A stretch of DNA of 64,000 nucleotides. It comes from Listeria kieliensis. GTDB lineage: Bacteria > Bacillota > Bacilli > Lactobacillales > Listeriaceae. The notes beneath the pieces were generated by a model. That model was not told the origin of the DNA and did no database searches. It saw only the letters and a program-made list of their open reading frames with translations. A program made the position numbers and the translations under genes. Every line of letters starts with the position of its first letter. Position 1 is the stretch's first letter. This document shows, piece by piece, positions 58,390-64,000 of this stretch. The stretch spans positions 1,054,001 to 1,118,000 of the forward strand of contig NZ_LARY01000002.1 in assembly GCF_003369925.1 (NCBI RefSeq), written 5' to 3'.

Positions 58390-59229
58390 TTGTCAGAAGA
58401 TTTTGTGCGTTTAGAGCACGTTTTTTATAAATACGAAGAAGAAGATAATTTTGCGGTAGAAGATGTGACTTTCTCTGTAAGAAAAGGCGAATGGCTTGCG
58501 CTTGTCGGCCATAACGGTTCGGGGAAATCGACACTTGCTAAGCTACTTAACGGGTTACTTTTCCCTGAAAGTGGCTTAATCAAGATTGGTCACTTTGCTT
58601 TAAGTGAAACGACGATATGGGAAATCCGCAAACAAGTGGGAATGGTTTTCCAAAATCCAGATAATCAATTTGTGGGTGCAACTGTCCAGGACGACGTAGC
58701 TTTTGGATTGGAAAATCATGGGGTGCCACATGAAGAAATGGTCAAGCGAGTGGAAGATGCACTTCGTGAAGTCGGGATGACGGATTATGCCCTGCATGAA
58801 CCAGCAAGACTTTCAGGCGGTCAGAAGCAACGTGTTGCGATTGCGGGTGTGCTTGCCCTCCAGCCTGATGTGATTATTTTGGATGAGGCGACTTCGATGC
58901 TTGATCCGCGTGGTCGAGCAGAAGTAATGGCAACGATACGAAATTTGCGAGAGCGTGAAGAAATTACTGTTATTTCAATTACGCATGACCTTGATGAAGT
59001 ACTTTATGCGGATCGTGTGATTGTGATGAATGAAGGAAAACGATTCAAAGAAGGAACGCCGCAGGAAATTTTTGAAGCCCCTGAAGAGATGAAGCGAATC
59101 GGTCTTGGCGTCCCGTTTATCGTTGAATTGGAAGAAAAACTCTCGGAACGCGGCATTCAAATTGATGAGCCGATTCTTTCGGAAGGAGCGTTGCTTGAAT
59201 TATTATGGCGATTAAACTCGAACAATTAG
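58390..59229 (+). CDS. ecfA1: ECF transporter ATPase EcfA1
   Basis: A 279-residue ATPase of the group II energy-coupling-factor transporter, which powers uptake of several vitamins and metals with exchangeable S-components. Walker [10 protein letters not shown], signature [15 protein letters not shown], Walker [13 protein letters not shown] and switch His in SITHD are intact. The frame opens at 58360, but TTG 58390 after GGGGTGCGAGG fits. It overlaps ecfA2 by 25 bp. Confidence 0.95.
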   Translation: MSEDFVRLEHVFYKYEEEDNFAVEDVTFSVRKGEWLALVGHNGSGKSTLAKLLNGLLFPESGLIKIGHFALSETTIWEIRKQVGMVFQNPDNQFVGATVQDDVAFGLENHGVPHEEMVKRVEDALREVGMTDYALHEPARLSGGQKQRVAIAGVLALQPDVIILDEATSMLDPRGRAEVMATIRNLREREEITVISITHDLDEVLYADRVIVMNEGKRFKEGTPQEIFEAPEEMKRIGLGVPFIVELEEKLSERGIQIDEPILSEGALLELLWRLNSNN

Positions 59230-60077
59230 GTTTTTGTTATCAAAAAAATAGTCCCTTTGAAAAACGAGCCCTAGAAGACGTTACCGTTTCATTTGAAGAT
59301 GGGAGTTATACCGCGATTGTTGGGCACACTGGATCCGGGAAATCAACGCTTCTGCAACATTTGAATGCGCTCCTGCTTCCGACAGAAGGGAAAATTACAA
59401 TATTCGACCGGGAAATTTTAGCTGGTGAAAAGCAGAAAAAATTGAAAAATATTCGCAAGAAAGTGGGGATTGTCTTTCAGTTTCCAGAAGCGCAGTTATT
59501 TGAAGAAACGGTACAAAAAGATATTTGTTTTGGCCCGTTAAATTTCGGTGTCCCGCTGGAAGAAGCCGAAAAGCGTGCCCGGGAAGTCATTCGCGAGGTA
59601 GGACTTACAGAAGATATCTTGGAGCGCTCGCCATTTGAACTTTCAGGAGGACAGATGCGCCGAGTTGCAATTGCTGGCGTGCTTGCGATGGAACCAGAAG
59701 TTTTAGTTTTGGATGAACCCACAGCGGGATTAGATCCAAGTGGCCGAAGAGAAATCATGGAAATGTTTTACGAGCTTCATGAACGAAAAAATTTGACTAC
59801 TGTACTTGTGACTCACAGTATGGAAGATGCCGCTCAGTATGCTGAAAAAATCGTGTTGATGAAAGAAGGGACAGTAGACCAGATTGGCACACCTCGTGAA
59901 ATTTTTCAGGAGTCTGAACGTTTATCCGAACTCGGGCTGCTTGTTCCTGAAGTTGTTCGTTTTCAACGAGACTTTGAAAAGAAATTTTCGGTTTCTTTTT
60001 CTAAAGTTTGCTTGAACATGGATGAGCTTTTGGAAGAAATGATGCGTTTTTTACCTGAAGGCGGGAATCCACTATGA
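59205..60077 (+). CDS. ecfA2: ECF transporter ATPase EcfA2
   Basis: A 290-residue second ATPase, forming a heterodimer with EcfA1. Walker [12 protein letters not shown], signature [15 protein letters not shown] and Walker [13 protein letters not shown] are intact. ATG 59205 lies inside the end of ecfA1 after GGAAGGAG. It overlaps ecfT by 4 bp (ATGA). Confidence 0.96.
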   Translation: MAIKLEQLGFCYQKNSPFEKRALEDVTVSFEDGSYTAIVGHTGSGKSTLLQHLNALLLPTEGKITIFDREILAGEKQKKLKNIRKKVGIVFQFPEAQLFEETVQKDICFGPLNFGVPLEEAEKRAREVIREVGLTEDILERSPFELSGGQMRRVAIAGVLAMEPEVLVLDEPTAGLDPSGRREIMEMFYELHERKNLTTVLVTHSMEDAAQYAEKIVLMKEGTVDQIGTPREIFQESERLSELGLLVPEVVRFQRDFEKKFSVSFSKVCLNMDELLEEMMRFLPEGGNPL

Positions 60078-60871
60078 TGGATAAAATGATTTTGGGACGT
60101 TATATCCCAGGAAATTCTTGGCTTCATAGCATTGATCCGCGAGCTAAGATCACGGCGGTGATGTATTTTATTGTCATTGTCTTTATGGCCAACAACTGGC
60201 TAACTTACTTATTTTTATTTGCTTATGTGCTTTATTTAGTTTTTAGTTCAAAGGTTCCTTTTATGTTTTTTGTAAAGGGACTGCAGCCCATTATGATTTT
60301 GATTTTACTTACATTGTTATTGCAAGTTTTTTTCACACAAGGTGGAGACACTTTGCTTGCGCTTGGCCCGATCAAAGTTACGACACTCGGACTATTGAAC
60401 GGTATTAAAATCTTTTGCCGCTTTGTACTGATTGTCTTCATGACGACGTTACTGACGCTCACAACAAGCCCGATTGAGCTGACAGATGGACTGGAGAAGA
60501 TTCTAATGCCTTTCCGGATTTTACGCTTGCCAGTTCATGAACTGGCGTTAATGCTAAGCATCTCACTTCGGTTCATTCCGACGCTAATGGATGAAACGGA
60601 GAAGATTTTGAAGGCACAAAAGGCGCGCGGCGTGGACTTTACAAGCGGGAAAATTACGGAACGAATCAAGGCGATTGTCCCGCTTTTGATTCCACTTTTC
60701 ATTAGTGCGTTTAAGCGTGCGGAAGATTTGGCGATTGCGATGGAAGCGAGAGGCTATCGAGGTGGCCAGGGACGAACAAAATTTAGATTGTTGAAATGGC
60801 GCTGGCGAGATACGTCTTTACTAGTATCATTGGTTATTTTAACAGTGCTTTTATGGTTCTTTAGAAATTAG
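60074..60871 (+). CDS. ecfT: ECF transporter transmembrane protein EcfT
   Basis: A 265-residue membrane coupling protein with about five helices. The two Ala-Arg-Gly coupling motifs are AQKARGVDFTSG and MEARGYRGGQGRTKFR, which dock on EcfA1 and EcfA2. ATG 60074 overlaps the ecfA2 stop. It is the close relative of FmnA at 40547. Confidence 0.96.
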   Translation: MMDKMILGRYIPGNSWLHSIDPRAKITAVMYFIVIVFMANNWLTYLFLFAYVLYLVFSSKVPFMFFVKGLQPIMILILLTLLLQVFFTQGGDTLLALGPIKVTTLGLLNGIKIFCRFVLIVFMTTLLTLTTSPIELTDGLEKILMPFRILRLPVHELALMLSISLRFIPTLMDETEKILKAQKARGVDFTSGKITERIKAIVPLLIPLFISAFKRAEDLAIAMEARGYRGGQGRTKFRLLKWRWRDTSLLVSLVILTVLLWFFRN

Positions 60872-60886
60872 GAGGAAAAACATTTC

Positions 60887-61645
60887 ATGACACGCTATAA
60901 GGCGATTATCGCTTATGATGGAAGCGGCTTTTTTGGTTACCAAGTTCAACCAGAAAAGCGGACAGTGCAAAGCGAAATTGAACAGGCTCTTCAAAAAATG
61001 CATAAAGGAGATTTTATCCGAGTAACGGCTTCAGGACGGACTGATGCTGGGGTGCACGCAAAAGGACAAGTTATTCACTTTGATTCTCCACTTGAGATTC
61101 CTGGTGATTCTTTTCGGATGGCGCTTGAGACGAGAACACCTCGGGATATTAGTTTTCGGTCGGTTAAAGCCGTGGACTCGGATTTTCATGCTCGCTTTGA
61201 TACGACTGGGAAAGAATATCGTTATCTGATTCAGTGCGGAAAACTGTTTGATCCGTTTATGCGCCACTTTGCTTGGCATTTTCCTTATCCGATTGATCTT
61301 CAGAAGATGGAAGAAGCGGTTACGATTTTGCTTGGGGAGCATGATTTCACAACATTTTGTAGCGCAAGAACGGAGATGGAGAATAAGGTTCGAACGCTTT
61401 ATCAGATTGAAATGGAACAAGTGAATGACGAACTTTTTGCGATTACTTATCGTGGCGATGGCTTTTTGTATAACATGGTGAGGATTCTAACAGGTGCGCT
61501 TATGGATGTGGGGCAGGGGAAGCTTTCGCTGGATGATTTAAAAAAAGCATTGGATGCTAAAAATAGAGAAGCGCTGCGAAGCAAAACGGCACCTCCGGAA
61601 GGTTTGTATTTGATGAACGTATTTTATGATGAATTCGGAAAATAG
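60887..61645 (+). CDS. truA: tRNA pseudouridine synthase A
   Basis: A 252-residue enzyme modifying uridines 38-40 of the tRNA anticodon arm. The catalytic Asp53 in [17 protein letters not shown] is present, as are [14 protein letters not shown] and [21 protein letters not shown] 60887 follows TTAGGAGGAA. It lies 15 bp after ecfT and closes that operon. Confidence 0.96.
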   Translation: MTRYKAIIAYDGSGFFGYQVQPEKRTVQSEIEQALQKMHKGDFIRVTASGRTDAGVHAKGQVIHFDSPLEIPGDSFRMALETRTPRDISFRSVKAVDSDFHARFDTTGKEYRYLIQCGKLFDPFMRHFAWHFPYPIDLQKMEEAVTILLGEHDFTTFCSARTEMENKVRTLYQIEMEQVNDELFAITYRGDGFLYNMVRILTGALMDVGQGKLSLDDLKKALDAKNREALRSKTAPPEGLYLMNVFYDEFGK

Positions 61646-61703
61646 CGTACTACGAAAGCGGAGTTTAATTTCTTTCCCCATCCGACTTTTTTCCTGAAAT
61701 TCA

Positions 61704-61732
61704 TTGACTTTTAAGGACAGAAATTGTATTAT
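61704..61732 (+). promoter_or_regulatory. rplM-rpsI promoter
   Basis: TTGACT (61704-61709), 17-bp spacer, TATTAT (61727-61732). It lies about 135 bp before rplM and sets the start of the leader. Confidence 0.8.
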
Positions 61733-61738
61733 GGACTA

Positions 61739-61856
61739 TGGTATTGTTTACCCCACAATAAGCCCCGGAAGGTTGTTGTGTTGAAAAAACAATAGAAGTA
61801 AGATAAAGATGTTTCGGAACAAGGAACGGTTCCGGGCGCAATTTTTAATTTATTAG
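61739..61856 (+). ncRNA. ribosomal protein L13 leader
   Basis: A structured leader between the promoter and rplM. It has CCCACAATAAGCCCCGGAAGG, a following GTTGTTGTG that can pair with the CACAATAA region, and the arm GGAAC/GGTTCC. Its position and these elements match the L13 leader family known in low-GC Gram-positives, thought to let L13 control its own operon. The boundaries are approximate. Confidence 0.7.
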
Positions 61857-61867
61857 GAGGGTAACTC

Positions 61868-62305
61868 ATGCGTACAACTTATATGGCGAAACAAGGCGAA
61901 GTAGAACGTAAATGGTACGTGATCGACGCTACTGATGTTTCTCTAGGTCGTTTGTCGAGCGAAGTAGCATCTATTCTTCGTGGCAAAAATAAACCGCAAT
62001 TTACTCCACACATTGATACTGGAGATTTTGTAATTGTAATTAATGCAGGTAAGGTAGGTCTTACTGGTAAAAAAGCAACGGATAAAATTTATTACCGTCA
62101 CTCGCAATATCCAGGCGGATTGAAATCTCGTACAGCAGGCGAAATGCGTACGAACTATCCTGAGAAACTAATTGAGCTATCTGTAAAAGGAATGCTTCCA
62201 AAGACTTCTCTAGGACGTCAACAATTCAAAAAACTACACGTATACGCAGGCGATGTGCATGAACATGCAGCACAAAAACCAGAAGTATACGAACTACGCG
62301 GTTAA
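61868..62305 (+). CDS. rplM: 50S ribosomal protein L13
   Basis: A 145-residue early 50S assembly protein. [34 protein letters not shown] and [23 protein letters not shown] are family sequences. ATG 61868 follows TTAGGAGGG. Confidence 0.98.
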   Translation: MRTTYMAKQGEVERKWYVIDATDVSLGRLSSEVASILRGKNKPQFTPHIDTGDFVIVINAGKVGLTGKKATDKIYYRHSQYPGGLKSRTAGEMRTNYPEKLIELSVKGMLPKTSLGRQQFKKLHVYAGDVHEHAAQKPEVYELRG

Positions 62306-62326
62306 TATTAAAGGAGGGAAATAATA

Positions 62327-62719
62327 GTGGCAGAAGTACAATATTACGGAACTGGTCGTCGTAAAAGCTCAGTAGCACGTGTACGTTTAGTACCGGGCGA
62401 CGGCAAAGTTGTTATCAATAATCGTGACTGGGAAGATTACATCCCATTCGCAGCATTACGTGAAGTAATCAAGCAACCACTAGTTGCAACTGAAACTCTA
62501 GGAAGCTATGACGTACTTGTAAACGTACATGGCGGTGGATACACTGGACAAGCTGGTGCAATCCGTCACGGCGTTGCACGTGCACTTCTTCAAGTAGCAC
62601 CTGAATACCGTTCAGCTCTTAAATCAGCTGGTCTTCTTACTCGTGATTCTCGTATGAAGGAACGTAAGAAATACGGTCTTAAAGCTGCTCGTCGTGCTCC
62701 TCAGTTCTCGAAACGTTAA
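62327..62719 (+). CDS. rpsI: 30S ribosomal protein S9
   Basis: A 130-residue protein whose C-terminal tail (RRAPQFSKR) contacts P-site t[28 protein letters not shown] is the family start. It begins with GTG 62327 behind AAGGAGGG, 21 bp after rplM. Confidence 0.98.
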   Translation: MAEVQYYGTGRRKSSVARVRLVPGDGKVVINNRDWEDYIPFAALREVIKQPLVATETLGSYDVLVNVHGGGYTGQAGAIRHGVARALLQVAPEYRSALKSAGLLTRDSRMKERKKYGLKAARRAPQFSKR

Positions 62720-62790
62720 TCAATTACTTGTTGTATCAACGTTTATAAGATATTTTTGGCTCAAGTTATCAATTTTTGATTAAGAAATGA

Positions 62791-62821
62791 AAGCATCAGC
62801 ATTAGGCTGGTGCTTTTTTCT
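62791..62821 (+). terminator. terminator of rplM-rpsI
   Basis: AAGCATCAGC (62791-62800) and GCTGGTGCTT (62806-62815, one G-U pair) with loop ATTAG, followed by T residues. Confidence 0.85.
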
Positions 62822-63280
62822 GATAATAGGCAGTTAATTTGAGGTATCGATTCTCGTATCATTTTGACATTTAACTGACTTGAGTGGCACTTAAAATATA
62901 TGTTGTGTTGCTATTTTTATAAAAATAGGGCTAATACATGAATATCTTGTGAATCATCGGAAATTGTTTCGGAGATATCCAAGTAGTAGCTTTGCTAAAT
63001 CGGCAAATTGTTGAAATCTATTCGAAGCAAAGATAATAATAACTGTTCTAAAGAGTATCAATTGAGTTTAGATTCATATAAATTTTTTGGACGAATATTT
63101 ATTCATGTCCCACAGTCATTGTGCATGACTAGTGCTGAAATTGAGAATACTAAACTTATTAAATTGGATAGAAATTTGTTAATCTTTTAAGATCAGACGA
63201 ATACAACGGTAAATCTATAGATGCGAAGTGAGGCTGTTTTTAATCTTTTAAGTTAGGTTATAGAAAGGAGCAGGGTAGTC
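62822..63280. other. AT-rich intergenic region at the edge of an accessory block
   Basis: About 460 bp, clearly more AT-rich than the ribosomal genes to the left. It contains a 60-codon open frame at 63008-63190 without a ribosome binding site or family likeness, which I do not accept as a gene. No promoter stands out. The change of base composition suggests a junction with acquired DNA. Confidence 0.5.
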
Positions 63281-64000
63281 ATGAACTATACAAAATATGT
63301 TGAGGCTATTTCAAAACTTCACGGTGTTCCCAAAATGGATAAGGAATATGAACTTTACTATGATGAGACTAATAATGCACGTATTTTTCGTTTAACAGAT
63401 GATGGTTTTAATTTTAATGAGAAAGCATATTTCATATTAGGAGGGCTTGCATTTGAAAAAGGAAAACATCCAAGTAAGGAAAGTTTAAAAAGATTAATAG
63501 GGAAATTGGAGATCCAGCAGAATTCAACTGAGATAAAATTTAAACATATTCAACAAAAAGCTAAAGTGTTTTTGGAATTAATTTCTAGGAATCATGTTAG
63601 AATTTTTATTGAGTGGCTATATGATAATAAATGTTGGATTCATTATTCTTATAGAGACAACTTTTATTATAGTATAGTTGATATTGTAGACTCACTTGAA
63701 GAATCATCTTATTTTGGAATTGAGTTTAGTAGAGAGCTGAAAAGCGCCTTATATAGTTATATTGATAAGGATAAAGACTGGTTTGTTCAATTGTTGATTT
63801 ATTTTGACTATCCAAATGTGAAAAATCATGGTCAGTTTATTGATCAGATACTGAATTGGTTTGAAAAAATAGACCCTGATAGATATGATTCTAATATTGA
63901 ATATTTAAGGCAATGTTTGAAAAGTCATCGAAAAGATATTCTTATATTTTTGAAGGGAAATAAAGACAGAGTTATGATTAAAAACTATGCTGATATCTAT
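63281..64000 (+). CDS. DUF3800-like protein, cut by the window edge
   Basis: An open frame of 240 codons runs from ATG 63281 (GAAAGGAGC 10 nt upstream) to the right edge without a stop. The stretch YELYYDETNNARIFRLTDDG, followed by YFILGGLAFEKG, resembles the N-terminal core of DUF3800 proteins (YxDES...FxxGG), which have an RNase H-like fold and often occur in mobile or defence loci. The rest (YSYRDNFYYSIVDIVDS, LLIYFDYPNVK) fits a helical continuation. The gene is AT-rich, unlike the ribosomal genes beside it, which suggests transfer. Its function is unknown. Confidence 0.6.
   Translation, partial: MNYTKYVEAISKLHGVPKMDKEYELYYDETNNARIFRLTDDGFNFNEKAYFILGGLAFEKGKHPSKESLKRLIGKLEIQQNSTEIKFKHIQQKAKVFLELISRNHVRIFIEWLYDNKCWIHYSYRDNFYYSIVDIVDSLEESSYFGIEFSRELKSALYSYIDKDKDWFVQLLIYFDYPNVKNHGQFIDQILNWFEKIDPDRYDSNIEYLRQCLKSHRKDILIFLKGNKDRVMIKNYADIY

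Noticed and set aside
63008-63190. 60-codon open frame in the AT-rich tail
   Set aside because: No ribosome binding site, no family likeness, and stop-free length of this size is expected by chance here.

Overview
This window comes from a low-GC Gram-positive bacterium, almost certainly a Listeria sensu lato species outside the L. monocytogenes group. The evidence is the gene content and order (cellobiose PTS - kdp - rpiB - str operon - flavin electron-transfer locus - S10/spc/alpha - ecf - truA - rplM/rpsI), an internalin-like LPXTG-type surface protein with Listeria-Bacteroides and Ig-like repeats, and strong AGGAGG ribosome binding sites with many TTG/GTG starts. I cannot fix the species.

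Layout. (1) 1-7750: end of an unidentified gene, then a five-gene L-rhamnose operon on the minus strand (transporter, rhaB, rhaA, rhaD and a rhaM-fucO fusion) with a divergent AraC-type regulator. (2) 7750-9860: a cellobiose-type PTS (IIA, IIC, IIB) behind a textbook sigma-54 promoter. (3) 9948-17815: kdpFABCDE high-affinity potassium uptake, with an in-frame stop in kdpB and a paired direct repeat upstream that could be the KdpE operator. (4) 18109-20610: an LPXTG-like surface protein, followed by a cluster of DnaA boxes before rpiB. (5) 20944-24716: rpiB, a universal stress protein, a methyltransferase-like protein, dgt and a DUF2871 membrane protein. (6) 24759-28582: a six-gene minus-strand cassette with a small secreted protein, three membrane proteins, an ABC ATPase and a membrane-anchored protein; this is the least explained system here. 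(7) 28930-33541: str operon rpsL-rpsG-fusA-tuf. (8) 34037-41401: the flavin-based extracellular electron transfer (EET) locus dmkB-eetB-eetA, ndh2, pplA-dmkA-fmnA. Its ndh2 is frameshifted and the usual fmnB is absent between pplA and dmkA. (9) 41704-42690: a DUF1266-like gene and a small membrane protein inserted between fmnA and rpsJ. (10) 42855-57516: S10-spc-alpha ribosomal operon including secY, adk, infA and rpoA. (11) 57564-62815: mgtC-like gene, ecfA1-ecfA2-ecfT-truA, then rplM-rpsI behind an L13 leader. (12) 62816-64000: AT-rich tail with the start of a DUF3800-like gene that runs off the edge.

How the genes work together. The rhamnose operon takes L-rhamnose through mutarotation, isomerisation, phosphorylation and aldol cleavage to DHAP and lactaldehyde; the fused reductase would reduce lactaldehyde to 1,2-propanediol. 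The EET genes would make a demethylmenaquinone pool, a type II NADH dehydrogenase and a surface flavoprotein, but as read two key parts (Ndh2, FmnB) are broken or absent here. The Ecf module (EcfA1, EcfA2, EcfT) supplies the general vitamin transporter energising unit, and FmnA is a second EcfT-like protein. Both kdpB and ndh2 are damaged by one single-base event each and are otherwise full length, so recent decay and sequence error are both possible.
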